Notes under the pieces: model-generated
What the model saw: the letters and a program-made list of their open reading frames with translations, nothing else
Told to the model about the DNA's origin: nothing
Database searches by the model: none
Assembly: GCA_964560085.1 (NCBI GenBank)
Contig: CAZLKF010000007.1
Span: forward strand, 1-63,245
Reading direction: 5' to 3'
Source of the DNA: RUG11241 sp964560085
GTDB taxonomy: Bacteria; Bacillota_I; Bacilli_A; RF39; UBA660
Length of the DNA stretch: 63,245 nt
Translations under genes and position numbers: made by a program
In this document: positions 1-8,503 of the stretch, in pieces
How positions within the stretch are numbered: the first letter of the stretch is position 1
How the letters are laid out: the number at the start of each line of letters is the position of its first letter

Positions 1-8
1 ATTATATC

Positions 9-29
9 AAAAAACCACACCCTTGTGGT
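9..29 (-). terminator. Rho-independent terminator after the 103-aa membrane protein
   Basis: Read on the minus strand, a 6-bp stem (ACCACA/TGTGGT) with an AGGG loop is followed by six T. It lies about 35 bases past the stop of the upstream minus-strand gene. Confidence 0.65.
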
Positions 30-62
30 GCGGTTCATTTTTCAATTTAAGAAAAAAAGAGT

Positions 63-374
63 TTATCTCTTTTTTTTTGTTTTACTGGGAAACAATAACA
101 TTTCTAAAAATACATAACAATATATATTAAATATTAGAAAGAAGAAAACAATATCTAATAAAGTATTAAAAACAATATTCAAATAAATTTCATCAAAGAA
201 ATTAAAATACAAACCATAACATTCAGTAGTATAAAGTGAAACAATCATATATAGATTGTTAAAAATTGTCATCATTAAAGCAAATACAAGACTTAAAATT
301 GAATATTTCTTTATATTTTCAAAAGTCTTTTGGTATTTTTTGTTAATAGGCTTTTTTTTCTTACTTTTCACCAT
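63..374 (-). CDS. small integral membrane protein, unknown function
   Basis: The 103-residue protein has a lysine-rich N-terminus and at least two strongly hydrophobic segments (about residues 27-48 and 65-93), then a short lysine-rich tail. A cytoplasmic N-in/C-in topology is likely. I recognise no family. The start is supported by a GGTGAT Shine-Dalgarno just upstream. The same 20-bp ribosome-binding leader precedes the next small membrane gene at 402-554, which suggests the two are co-inherited or arose by local duplication of the leader. A terminator follows. Function cannot be assigned from sequence. Confidence 0.6.
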   Translation of the reverse strand: MVKSKKKKPINKKYQKTFENIKKYSILSLVFALMMTIFNNLYMIVSLYTTECYGLYFNFFDEIYLNIVFNTLLDIVFFFLIFNIYCYVFLEMLLFPSKTKKKR

Positions 375-401
375 ATTATCACCTATTATTAATATACCAT
401 T

Positions 402-554
402 TCAAGCATCCTTTGACAATAACTCCTCTTCATGTTTACATTTTGCTTGACAACGTTCTTTTTCAATTATTCTGTCATACTCACTGCCAATTTTTAAAGA
501 ACAATATAAAATAAAAGTTAAAAATATTGCTAACAAAAAAAGTATATAAATCAT
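402..554 (-). CDS. 50-aa single-pass membrane protein
   Basis: A short reading frame of 50 codons begins with ATG at 554. It has the same GGTGATA ribosome-binding leader as the downstream gene (the 20-mer at 559-578 equals that at 377-396). The product starts with one hydrophobic helix (about residues 2-20) and continues as a charged cytoplasmic tail with two Cys and many Glu/Lys. It ends 27 bases before the start of the next membrane gene and probably shares its transcript. No family is recognised. The clear Shine-Dalgarno and organised membrane-plus-tail architecture make it likely real. Confidence 0.55.
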   Translation of the reverse strand: MIYILFLLAIFLTFILYCSLKIGSEYDRIIEKERCQAKCKHEEELLSKDA

Positions 555-604
555 TAGTATCACCTATTATTAATATACTTTTTATTTTTATTTTATTCCT
601 TTAT

Positions 605-1174
605 TTAAGAGATTTTATTAATCATTAATAGTGGTTTATTGACATAATAATCGTTATTCATAATATTAGGAATATAGTAATCAAGAATACGACGCAACTC
701 TTCTGGTGTCGATCCATTAATATAATTCATATGTTTACTATGAATTTCAACAAAAACACCTAATTCATTAATAACAGAAACACATATTTTGTTTTTTTCA
801 TTGCCATATTCAATCAAATTCTGATTTAATTCAAAGAATTTTTTATAATCTAAAGCTTCCAAGAAATTTATACCCTGTTCAAGATTAATTAGTTCAACTT
901 TAATACTAGAAGTTTTCAAAGTTGAATTAAAAATATCAAAAGATCTTTTTTTATATATATAACCTTTGAACTCATTTTCGACATCTCTGACAATAATTGA
1001 ACGAGTTAATTTTTCAAAATCAGCTAAATTATCTAATTCTTCATCATTCTTTATCATAAAAACATCTTTTTGATATTTTCTACTTATCTCTTTTAAACCT
1101 TTCTCAAGTAAAACTTTATCTAATTCTTCATAGCTCATATTTACTTGAACTGTTAATTGTAATTCATTAATCAT
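605..1174 (-). CDS. CYTH-like protein with degenerate active site
   Basis: The 189-residue soluble protein looks like a divergent CYTH domain (the triphosphate-tunnel fold of class IV adenylyl cyclase and thiamine triphosphatase). Near the N-terminus, where CYTH enzymes carry ExExK, this protein has ELQLT at residues 4-8, so the key metal and phosphate ligands are largely missing. The family-like LEALDY segment (residues 105-110) and the LGVFVEI strand (138-144) are retained. The start is fixed by CGGAGG upstream and an extended -10 promoter (TGCTATAAT at 1192-1200). It is divergent from the UPF0371 gene. A nucleotide-binding or polyphosphate-sensing role is possible; catalysis is doubtful. 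Confidence 0.55.
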   Translation of the reverse strand: MINELQLTVQVNMSYEELDKVLLEKGLKEISRKYQKDVFMIKNDEELDNLADFEKLTRSIIVRDVENEFKGYIYKKRSFDIFNSTLKTSSIKVELINLEQGINFLEALDYKKFFELNQNLIEYGNEKNKICVSVINELGVFVEIHSKHMNYINGSTPEELRRILDYYIPNIMNNDYYVNKPLLMINKIS

Positions 1175-1191
1175 ATAATTCCTCCGTTTAT

Positions 1192-1200
1192 ATTATAGCA
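1192..1200 (-). promoter_or_regulatory. extended -10 promoter (TGCTATAAT)
   Basis: The minus strand reads TTTGCTATAATA, an extended -10 element about 20 bases before the CYTH-like gene. The same core recurs upstream of galE (4745) and of the 153-aa gene (11582), so it looks like the housekeeping sigma-A signature of this genome. Confidence 0.6.
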
Positions 1201-1272
1201 AATTTTTCTGATTTTTAGCATATTTTATTTATTTTTATGAAAAATAATGGTAAGATAAAAATTGGTGGTATT

Positions 1273-2742
1273 ATGAAGAATGGATTTAATAACAAAAAAT
1301 ATGTCAAAATTCAAAGTCAAGAAATCAGAAAAAGAATTAAATTATTTGATAAACTTTATCTAGAAGTTGGTGGAAAACTATTTGATGATTATCATGCAGC
1401 TCGTGTTTTACCTGGCTTTAAACCAGATTCAAAAATCAACATGTTTAAAGAGTTGAAAAATGATATGGAAATTATTTTTTGCATCAATGCTAATGACATT
1501 GAACGCAACAAAACAAGAGCCGAATATGGCATTACTTATGATATTGAAGTTTTACGCTTAATTGATAATCTTCAAAAACAAAAATTTAAAATAAATAGTG
1601 TTGTCATCACTCTTTACAATAATCAAGCATCTGTTGATAAATTTTTAAAGAAGCTAGAACGTAACAATATCAAAACTTATATTCATATGTTCACAAAAGG
1701 TTATCCAACTGATGTTAATACAATCGTTAGTGAAGAAGGATATGGAGCTAATCCTTACATTGAAACAACTAAACCACTTGTATTAGTTAATGCTCCAGGT
1801 CCTGGTAGTGGAAAATTAGCAACTTGCCTTTCCCAACTATACCATGAACATAAACGTGGAGTTAATGCTGGATATGCAAAATTTGAAACTTTTCCTGTTT
1901 GGAATCTGCCACTAAAACATCCTGTTAATATTGCTTATGAAGCAGCGACAGCTGATTTAAAAGATGTTAATATGATTGATCCTTTTCATTTACAAGAATA
2001 TGGAAAAACAGCTATTAATTATAATCGTGATATTGAATTATTTCCTGTTCTAAAAACCATTTTAAACAAAATTACAGGTGATTCAATTTATAAATCACCT
2101 ACAGATATGGGAGTTAATATGATTGGCTCTTGTATTGAAAATAATGAAGTTGTAGAAATTGCTGCTAAAAAAGAAATTGTCAGACGTTATTTTAATGAAA
2201 TGAGCAGTTTTAAAATTGGTCAAGTTGATGCTGATGTTCCAAGAAGAATAAAAGTTTTAATGAATGAAATAAATATTGATGAAACATATCTTGATGTTGT
2301 TAAGCCAGCTATTGCAAAGTCAAAAATTGAAAACAAACATGTAGTATCAATAAAATTACCAAGCAAAAAAATAATTACTGGCAAAGAATCAGAACTTTTA
2401 TCTTCAACAAGCGCTACTATTCTAAATGCTATAAAGGAAATTGCTCATATTCCTGATAAAATAAAATTGCTTCCAGCTAATCTGCTAGAAGCTATTATGA
2501 AAAATCGTCCAAATGGAACAACTGCTCCTTTAAAACTTTCAGAATTATTAGTTGCCTTAAGTATCTGTTCCGTTACCAATCCAACTGTTGAGAAAGCCCT
2601 ATCATGTTTAAAAAAACTGGATGGTTGTGATTCGCATTCAACATTTATTCTACCAAATGATGAAATAAAAGCGTTGAAATCTTTAAAATTAAATGTTACT
2701 TGTGAACCTTGTTTTTACAATGAAGATACTTTTATATATTAA
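1273..2742 (+). CDS. UPF0371 / DUF1846 family protein
   Basis: The protein aligns by eye along its length with the UPF0371/DUF1846 family of Firmicutes (about 490-500 aa). It has the family's KLYLEVGGKLFDDYHAARV N-terminal block, the APGPGSGK loop (about residues 174-181, P-loop-like), the KFETFPVWNLPL segment and NMIDPFHLQ. I chose the ATG at 1273 (GGTGG upstream) over one 12 codons earlier, because family members begin right before the F/Y-K-I-Q-S motif. Family structures suggest a nucleotide or cofactor-binding enzyme of unknown reaction. It stands alone on the plus strand and shares a terminator with the convergent GT2 gene. Confidence 0.9.
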   Translation: MKNGFNNKKYVKIQSQEIRKRIKLFDKLYLEVGGKLFDDYHAARVLPGFKPDSKINMFKELKNDMEIIFCINANDIERNKTRAEYGITYDIEVLRLIDNLQKQKFKINSVVITLYNNQASVDKFLKKLERNNIKTYIHMFTKGYPTDVNTIVSEEGYGANPYIETTKPLVLVNAPGPGSGKLATCLSQLYHEHKRGVNAGYAKFETFPVWNLPLKHPVNIAYEAATADLKDVNMIDPFHLQEYGKTAINYNRDIELFPVLKTILNKITGDSIYKSPTDMGVNMIGSCIENNEVVEIAAKKEIVRRYFNEMSSFKIGQVDADVPRRIKVLMNEINIDETYLDVVKPAIAKSKIENKHVVSIKLPSKKIITGKESELLSSTSATILNAIKEIAHIPDKIKLLPANLLEAIMKNRPNGTTAPLKLSELLVALSICSVTNPTVEKALSCLKKLDGCDSHSTFILPNDEIKALKSLKLNVTCEPCFYNEDTFIY

Positions 2743-2773
2743 AAAAGAAGTTTATTAATCAAACTTCTTTTTT
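2741..2773. terminator. bidirectional terminator
   Basis: A perfect 13-bp inverted repeat (AAAAAAGAAGTTT and its complement) surrounds a 7-base loop, with A and T runs on the two sides. It overlaps the stop codons of both convergent genes. Confidence 0.85.
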
Positions 2774-3720
2774 AATTTGCAATATAACCAATTGAAATTC
2801 ATTATGTACCATAATGATCTTTTTTTACGTCTACTAATTTCAGAATCATTTTTTATGTCTGAATAATATTTTTCTTTAAATTCCTTTAAGTTTTGTTTTA
2901 AATCAGAATTATCAACTTTTATTTTTTTCAATTTATAAGCAAAAGCATAACCTTCATATAAATACTTATATTTTATTTTATTTTTAATTGATTCACTTAA
3001 ATCATATTCAAGCAAACGTACATATGATGATAATACTGATAATTTTTTTAAATTAAACTTAGAATTTAAAGCACTATTTTTATGGTAAACATAATTATAC
3101 AATAACTTATTTTCATAGATAAACTTACGTGAATATATAACAAAATCAAGAATAAAAATAATTGTTTCATTTATATGGATATCTTCACGAAAACGAATGT
3201 TATTCTTTTTAATTATATCAGTTTTGAATAATTTATTGCAAAGAATTTCACGATAATAATCGCCTTCAAAAAGATATTGTCTAAAAACTTCTTCATCAAA
3301 ATACTTTTCAACCAATGCTTTTGATTCAAACAAAATATTACCAGCGATATCAACTTTTTTATATCCACACATTGTCATATCAACATCATATTCAAACATT
3401 TCTGTTGCCAATACTTCAAACATATTAAGCTCAATATAATCATCTGCATCAATAAATATAATATATTTCCCAGTTGATTCTTCGATTCCTCTGTTTCTAG
3501 CTGTCGAAACTCCCTTGTTTTCTTGATTAATTAATTTTATTCGTTGATCAGATTTTGTATATTTCTCACAGATAGCTAGTGAAGAATCAGTAGAACCATC
3601 ATTGATTAAAATGATTTCTAAATCTTTATAAGTTTGATTAACAATTGATGTTAAACATTTTTCTAAAAATGTCTCAGCATTATATATAGGAACAACAACA
3701 CTTATTTTTTCTTTTTTCAT
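2755..3720 (-). CDS. GT2 family glycosyltransferase
   Basis: This is a family 2 (GT-A fold) glycosyltransferase of 321 residues. It opens with ISVVVPIYN, followed by the nucleotide-binding NDGSTD (residues 40-45) and the metal-binding DADD (91-94), as in EPS and teichoic-acid side-chain transferases. The C-terminal third is Lys-rich and lacks clear membrane helices, so it probably acts peripherally at the inner face of the membrane. It starts two bases after galE stops, so the two are co-transcribed. That makes UDP-galactose or UDP-GalNAc a plausible donor (inference). Confidence 0.85.
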   Translation of the reverse strand: MKKEKISVVVPIYNAETFLEKCLTSIVNQTYKDLEIILINDGSTDSSLAICEKYTKSDQRIKLINQENKGVSTARNRGIEESTGKYIIFIDADDYIELNMFEVLATEMFEYDVDMTMCGYKKVDIAGNILFESKALVEKYFDEEVFRQYLFEGDYYREILCNKLFKTDIIKKNNIRFREDIHINETIIFILDFVIYSRKFIYENKLLYNYVYHKNSALNSKFNLKKLSVLSSYVRLLEYDLSESIKNKIKYKYLYEGYAFAYKLKKIKVDNSDLKQNLKEFKEKYYSDIKNDSEISRRKKRSLWYIMNFNWLYCKLKKKFD

Positions 3721-3722
3721 TT

Positions 3723-4724
3723 TTACCTCTCACTCTTTATTGCATAATTATATGAATCTCTACACATTTCTTCTAAACCTTTTTCAGCTTTAAAATGAAG
3801 ACTTTCATAAGCATAAGTTGGATCAGCGTAACAAGCATCAATATCGCCTGCTCTTCTTTCGGTAATTGTATAAGGAATTTTTATGTTGTTCACTTTTTCA
3901 AAAGTGGAAACAATATCTAAAACACTATAACCATTACCTGTTCCAAGATTATAACAATCAACACCTTCTGAAACCAAAACTTTTTCAATCGCTTTAATAT
4001 GACCACGAGCTAAATCAACAACATGAATATAATCACGTACACCTGTACCATCTTTAGTATCATAATCATCACCAAAGACATTTAGATGATCCAATTTTCC
4101 AAGCGCAACTCGCATAATATAAGGCATCAAATTATTTGGAATATCATTAGGGCTTTCCCCAATTAATCCGCTTTCATGAGCCCCTATTGGATTAAAATAT
4201 CTTAAAATTGCAATACTCCAATTATTTGAAGAAGCATATAAATCTTTCAAAATCATTTCAATCATTAATTTAGTTGTCCCATAAGGATTTGTTGTTGAAA
4301 GTTTTGCATTTTCTTTTATTGGTAAAGTATCTGGTTTTCCATATACTGTTGCACTTGATGAAAATACAATTTTTTGACAATTATATTTATTCATTACTTC
4401 CAATAAATTGATTGTTGATTCTAAATTGTTATGATAGTATTTTAAAGGATCATTAACAGATTCGCCAACGGCTTTAAAACCAGCAAAATGAATAACAGCA
4501 TCAATTTTATTTTCGGTAAATATTTTTTCTAATAATTCTTTCGAATTAACATCACCTTCATAAAATTGAATTTTTTTATTTGTTATTTCTTCAATTTTTT
4601 CTACTACTTCTCTTTTAGAATTTGATAAATTATCAACTATAACAACTTCATATCCGTTATTTAGTAATTCCACACATGTATGACTTCCGATATAACCAGT
4701 TCCACCAGTAACTAATATCTTCAT
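3723..4724 (-). CDS. galE: UDP-glucose 4-epimerase
   Basis: The 333-residue short-chain dehydrogenase/reductase interconverts UDP-glucose and UDP-galactose using bound NAD. The Rossmann glycine motif TGGTGYIG is at residues 6-13, the catalytic Ser is in FSSSATVYG (S124) and YGTTK holds the catalytic Tyr148 and Lys152. The NPYGTTKLMIE and LRYFNPIGAHESG blocks are typical of bacterial GalE, and length is normal. It heads a two-gene operon with the GT2 at 2755-3720, supplying galactosyl donors for envelope glycans. An extended -10 promoter lies immediately upstream. Confidence 0.95.
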   Translation of the reverse strand: MKILVTGGTGYIGSHTCVELLNNGYEVVIVDNLSNSKREVVEKIEEITNKKIQFYEGDVNSKELLEKIFTENKIDAVIHFAGFKAVGESVNDPLKYYHNNLESTINLLEVMNKYNCQKIVFSSSATVYGKPDTLPIKENAKLSTTNPYGTTKLMIEMILKDLYASSNNWSIAILRYFNPIGAHESGLIGESPNDIPNNLMPYIMRVALGKLDHLNVFGDDYDTKDGTGVRDYIHVVDLARGHIKAIEKVLVSEGVDCYNLGTGNGYSVLDIVSTFEKVNNIKIPYTITERRAGDIDACYADPTYAYESLHFKAEKGLEEMCRDSYNYAIKSER

Positions 4725-4744
4725 ATATTACACCTCACTATAAT

Positions 4745-4753
4745 ATTATAGCA
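4745..4753 (-). promoter_or_regulatory. extended -10 promoter of galE
   Basis: The minus strand reads TTTGCTATAAT just upstream of the galE ribosome-binding site (GAGGTG). No strong -35 is seen, as expected for extended -10 promoters. Confidence 0.6.
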
Positions 4754-4770
4754 AATTATTTCTTATTTGC

Positions 4771-4797
4771 AAAAAAAGATCAAAACTAATTTTGACC
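4771..4797 (-). terminator. terminator after the VirB2-like gene
   Basis: An 8-bp stem (GGTCAAAA/TTTTGATC, one wobble pair, TTAG loop) is followed by seven T on the minus strand, 14 bases past the stop of the 4811-5653 gene. Confidence 0.75.
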
Positions 4798-4810
4798 ATT
4801 TTTTTAATCA

Positions 4811-5653
4811 TTAAAAAATTCCACCACTAGATATTCCTATTTCATCACAAATTGCCTTATCAGCATTTACTCCACGAATTGGAATCAAGTTAATTATAAA
4901 AATAACAATTAAATTTGCACAAAATATCAAAATAACTGCAACAACTCTTTTCATAAAGGTTCCAAAAGCTTTTTTTAATCCGTTATCTTCATTTGAGCTA
5001 ATAGCTTTTATAAAATCCAAAATTCCGAGTATTATGGCCAATGCCATAGCTACATAAGATACAATGTTAAGTGCTGTTTTTATAAAGCCTGTTATTCCCG
5101 TGCTATTTCTTAAATAAGCACAGAAGTCGGTTATACTTGAATTTAACTCCTTCTTTAAATTATCAAACTCTTCAACTTCATAAGTAGCACCTGAACAACC
5201 ACCATTCTTATAATTTGCTTTTTCAATTGAAACAGCAGCATCAAAGTAACGAACATAATCAACCATTGATTTAAAATTAGCAGCATCTTTTATGATTTGA
5301 TTTGAAGCCGTTGAATTATTGTCTTGATCAATTAGTGATGGGACAAATTGTTCATGAATTTCCACAAAATTAGCATAAATCCCGTTAAGAGTGTCAAAAT
5401 CCAAATAAGCATCATTTGTATCATTTACTTTAGCTTGAACTTTTGTTATTGCATTTTTTAATTTTGTTTCTGCATCATCTCTTGTCCGATCATTCTCATA
5501 AAGCATCAATGTAGCAACTCTAACATAAGCCTTTGAATAAATATCAATATTTTGGGAATAAGTATTGCAAGTAGCAGCATCTGTTTCAGCCTTAACTAGA
5601 GGAATACTTACTAAAAGAGCCAACATAGTAATAATTATTTTTTTAAATTTCAT
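4811..5653 (-). CDS. secreted VirB2/TrbC-like two-TM protein
   Basis: The 280-residue protein has a cleavable-type signal peptide (basic MKFKK, hydrophobic core, then VKA, about residues 1-22). A roughly 165-residue extracytoplasmic domain with three Cys follows. At the C-terminus are two hydrophobic helices (about 196-216 and 233-255) separated by a short basic loop (KAISSNEDNGLKKAFGTFMK). That C-terminal helix-loop-helix resembles VirB2/TrbC-type pilin or PilX-like membrane subunits. No other type IV secretion gene adjoins it, so the resemblance may be only architectural. Its own SD (AGGTGG) and TATAAT-like box lie upstream. Confidence 0.55.
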   Translation of the reverse strand: MKFKKIIITMLALLVSIPLVKAETDAATCNTYSQNIDIYSKAYVRVATLMLYENDRTRDDAETKLKNAITKVQAKVNDTNDAYLDFDTLNGIYANFVEIHEQFVPSLIDQDNNSTASNQIIKDAANFKSMVDYVRYFDAAVSIEKANYKNGGCSGATYEVEEFDNLKKELNSSITDFCAYLRNSTGITGFIKTALNIVSYVAMALAIILGILDFIKAISSNEDNGLKKAFGTFMKRVVAVILIFCANLIVIFIINLIPIRGVNADKAICDEIGISSGGIF

Positions 5654-5710
5654 ATTTCCACCTATCTTTTTTTAAATTATATCATATTTTTTAACAATTA
5701 TAAAGTGTAC

Positions 5711-7519
5711 TTAATTATCTAAGAATGCCCAATCACCTGGATTAACAGATTCATCAAGAACACGCCATAAATCTAATTTAATCGAATTTCCTTTATAAGC
5801 ATCAGCACGCCATTTCTCAATTGTATTAGTTGACCAAGTAGGATAAATATCCATAACATTTTTTGAGAATTTCAAACAAGCGCCACAAACATCTAGAACA
5901 ATTACATCATATGCTTTAAAGCGTTCATCTGGTTTAATAAGAGAACTACTACTACTTGTATCAGAAATATACATCGTAAATGTATCATAATAGTTATAAT
6001 ATGTAATATCAGTGTAGCTTCTATCACCCCATTTATCAATGCAATAATCATCGTTAATAGCTGCCGCAATAACATAATAGAACTTACCATTGTATTTATA
6101 TTTATACCAACCACGTTCATCGATTTCAATATCGCCACTAGCTAGTTTTTGTTGCACACAACTACTGCCACATTTTGCTAAACCAGCATCAGTAAATGAT
6201 GTTAATCTTATTAGTTTATAATTACCCGTAGGATTAGGTCTCGTCGGTTCAGGAGTTGGCTCTTCTTTTGGTGGTTCAACAACCGTAATATTGCAACTTG
6301 CTTCAGTGACATTTCCAGCATTATCAGCAACCGTAACCCACATATTATAAATTGTTGAATTAGCAACATAGTTAGATGAAGAAACTTCGCCACTATATGT
6401 TCCATATTTATAATAAGCTATTCCATTTTCGTCTTTTGCATCAACCATAATAGTTGTAATCTTATTTTCAGATTTACCAGTACAAGTTACTGATGGTTTT
6501 ACTTTATCAATGTTAGTTACTTGCTTTTCAATCATAGTGACACTACCAAATCGATCTTTTATTCTAAATATATATGTACCATTACTATATACTTCATAAT
6601 TTATTTCTCGTGACTTAGTAGTTGTATCATTAGGAAATATTGTTTCAGCATATTCGCTACTATTAATTTTTATATTAATATAAACACTTTTATTAGTATA
6701 CCCAGTCTCTGATAATTCAGCTATTACGTCCATACTTGTCACTGTAACAGTTCTTTCTTCAACTAGTTGGTTTAAAGAATAATTTATGGTATATGTTCCC
6801 GGTATTGAAGTGTTTACAATTCCTGTAGTTTTTACATTTGCTGAAACATCCACTCCATTCTCGTCAATTACCTTAACTCCTGGGTCAACAAATTTTTTCC
6901 CTTTTTTAATATAAATATTTTTATCTCCAAGTAAAGTCATAATTGTATTTTTCAATTCATTATTATAATTAGTATATAAAACATATCGTTGTGCTTGCTC
7001 AATAACATTATTGGCTGAATCCTTAACTAAATATGTTGTTGTATAAAGTCCTTGCTTATTGTAATTACTATTGCCAATTACTTCAACTTTATAATTTGAA
7101 ACATAACCAGGATCTTTAAAATTACTTTTTGAAGTAATAATAAAGGAATCTTCTTTTAAAGTAATATTTTGATATTTTTTATTATTAATATTCTCAATAT
7201 TAGCACTTTCATATTTTGAACATTTTACATATAATTCATAATTACCATTGTTATAATAAACTCCTGTTGATTTATTGCATGTATTGTAAGAAGTTGGAAT
7301 TTTCTGCTCAATATCATATAAAGTGATAAATTGGTTGCTAGTAATTCTAGTTGCTCTTACATAAGCTTCAGCATCACTTAAAATACGTTTTTCAAAATCA
7401 TTGCTTTTTTTCGGCTTAAATAATAAAGAGCAAATAACGACTATTATTCCAATTACAATGATTAATAAGATTATTTTTTTAATGAGTTTTTGTCTATTAT
7501 TATATTCATCAGTATACAT
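5711..7519 (-). CDS. membrane-anchored DUF5011/Ig-like surface protein
   Basis: This is an N-terminally anchored extracellular protein. A basic stretch and one TM helix (about residues 16-36) precede roughly 570 residues of beta-rich domains. Two segments look like DUF5011 (family hallmarks such as DPG-V and G-Y-xx-Y), followed by an Ig-like domain for non-peptidoglycan surface proteins. A Pro/Glu-rich spacer (about 420-435) then leads to a C-terminal globular domain with several Cys. I start at the ATG at 7519, with TAGGTGA upstream, rather than at a GTG three codons earlier. It sits upstream of the VirB2-like gene; both act outside the membrane. Confidence 0.7.
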   Translation of the reverse strand: MYTDEYNNRQKLIKKIILLIIVIGIIVVICSLLFKPKKSNDFEKRILSDAEAYVRATRITSNQFITLYDIEQKIPTSYNTCNKSTGVYYNNGNYELYVKCSKYESANIENINNKKYQNITLKEDSFIITSKSNFKDPGYVSNYKVEVIGNSNYNKQGLYTTTYLVKDSANNVIEQAQRYVLYTNYNNELKNTIMTLLGDKNIYIKKGKKFVDPGVKVIDENGVDVSANVKTTGIVNTSIPGTYTINYSLNQLVEERTVTVTSMDVIAELSETGYTNKSVYINIKINSSEYAETIFPNDTTTKSREINYEVYSNGTYIFRIKDRFGSVTMIEKQVTNIDKVKPSVTCTGKSENKITTIMVDAKDENGIAYYKYGTYSGEVSSSNYVANSTIYNMWVTVADNAGNVTEASCNITVVEPPKEEPTPEPTRPNPTGNYKLIRLTSFTDAGLAKCGSSCVQQKLASGDIEIDERGWYKYKYNGKFYYVIAAAINDDYCIDKWGDRSYTDITYYNYYDTFTMYISDTSSSSSLIKPDERFKAYDVIVLDVCGACLKFSKNVMDIYPTWSTNTIEKWRADAYKGNSIKLDLWRVLDESVNPGDWAFLDN

Positions 7520-7584
7520 AATATTCACCTATTTATATTGTATCATGATTAATATTATTTTTTAGATTTTTTTACAATTATTGA

Positions 7585-7612
7585 CAAAAGAAAACTTAAG
7601 TTCCCTTAAGTT
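7585..7612 (-). terminator. terminator of the 78-aa gene
   Basis: The stem AACTTAAG/CTTAAGTT with a GGAA loop is followed by TTCTTTT on the minus strand. The stop codon of the 78-aa gene lies inside the stem. Confidence 0.7.
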
Positions 7613-7847
7613 ATCTTGTTTTCGTTAATACATGCGCTTTTTCTAAACAATTTGCTATCCAAGCTTTCGCTTTAAAGATTCTGATCTTACGATCATATTC
7701 TCTTTTACATCTTGCATGAGTTGTATTGCTTATCATGTCATCACTACATTCATTAGCTGATAACAAAGTGTTCAGCAGATAATCTTCCTCATTTGCAAGG
7801 TCCATAGCAACTTTTTTATAATGAGTTGCATCTCTTACAATTTTCAT
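7611..7847 (-). CDS. small soluble protein, unknown
   Basis: A 78-residue, basic, probably alpha-helical protein with three Cys and no membrane segment. It has a good ribosome-binding site (AAAGGAGAC) and its own terminator, so it is probably expressed. I recognise no domain. The charge pattern (N-terminal acidic half, C-terminal Arg/Lys-rich half) would suit a nucleic-acid or ribosome-associated small protein, but this is only a guess. Confidence 0.55.
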   Translation of the reverse strand: MKIVRDATHYKKVAMDLANEEDYLLNTLLSANECSDDMISNTTHARCKREYDRKIRIFKAKAWIANCLEKAHVLTKTR

Positions 7848-7902
7848 AAATGTCTCCTTTTCGGAACATATTATATCATAAATTTATTTTTATGCAAATC
7901 AT

Positions 7903-7927
7903 AAAAAAAAGCAATCTATCTTGCTTT
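7903..7927 (-). terminator. terminator of the glycine-zipper membrane gene
   Basis: The 7-bp stem AAAGCAA/TTGCTTT is followed by T8 on the minus strand and overlaps the end of the 7916-8479 coding region. Confidence 0.75.
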
Positions 7928-8479
7928 CTTAATTTTTCTATTATTTTTTGTTACTTTTTTGGCACTTTTAATCTTTGGTGGTAATGTTTTACAGAATCTT
8001 TTCATGTAAAGAAGAATTCCAATAATCATTCCCAATCCAATACCGATACTAATGCCTAATACTTCAAGCACTAAATATCCAATAACACCACCAATAAGAA
8101 TACCTAAAACAACATCAATAAGTAACGCATATTCATTCTCTTTTTTGACAGAAACAGTATTTTTATTATAAGGAATCAATAAATAAATTACTGTTGCTAA
8201 TAGCATACCAGATGACATTCCAAATGTTGTTGAAAAAATATCTTCAACAAAAATGTAACCAAGTAAGCCGCCTATTAATAGTCCTGTCAAAATATAAATT
8301 GCTAATAATAATTTTTTCTCTTGAATTAATTTTTCTAAGAGTACTCCAAGTGAAATACCTATGCAAATACCATTTATAAAATGAATATCTAAAACGTATG
8401 CCATAATTAAACCAATTGATAAACCAATTGTCATATATTTTATAAAATCAATTTGTTTGCACAATTTTCTTGTTTTCAT
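7916..8479 (-). CDS. multi-TM glycine-zipper membrane protein
   Basis: The 187-residue protein contains about six hydrophobic segments built from repeated glycine-zipper patterns (GLSIGLI, GICIGISLG, GLLIGGLLG, GILIGGVIG, GIGLGMIIG). It ends with a strongly basic tail (residues about 168-187). The internal similarity suggests duplication of a two-helix unit, and the neighbouring gene (8504-8803) has one such unit with a longer basic tail. The start follows GGAG five bases upstream. No known family is assigned. Such proteins may oligomerise in the membrane. Confidence 0.55.
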   Translation of the reverse strand: MKTRKLCKQIDFIKYMTIGLSIGLIMAYVLDIHFINGICIGISLGVLLEKLIQEKKLLLAIYILTGLLIGGLLGYIFVEDIFSTTFGMSSGMLLATVIYLLIPYNKNTVSVKKENEYALLIDVVLGILIGGVIGYLVLEVLGISIGIGLGMIIGILLYMKRFCKTLPPKIKSAKKVTKNNRKIKKAR

Positions 8480-8503
8480 ACATACTCCATTTCGAATAAA
8501 TAT

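Noticed and set aside
256..450. Plus-strand frame over the first small membrane genes
   Set aside because: It is antisense to two genes with good ribosome-binding sites and has none itself.
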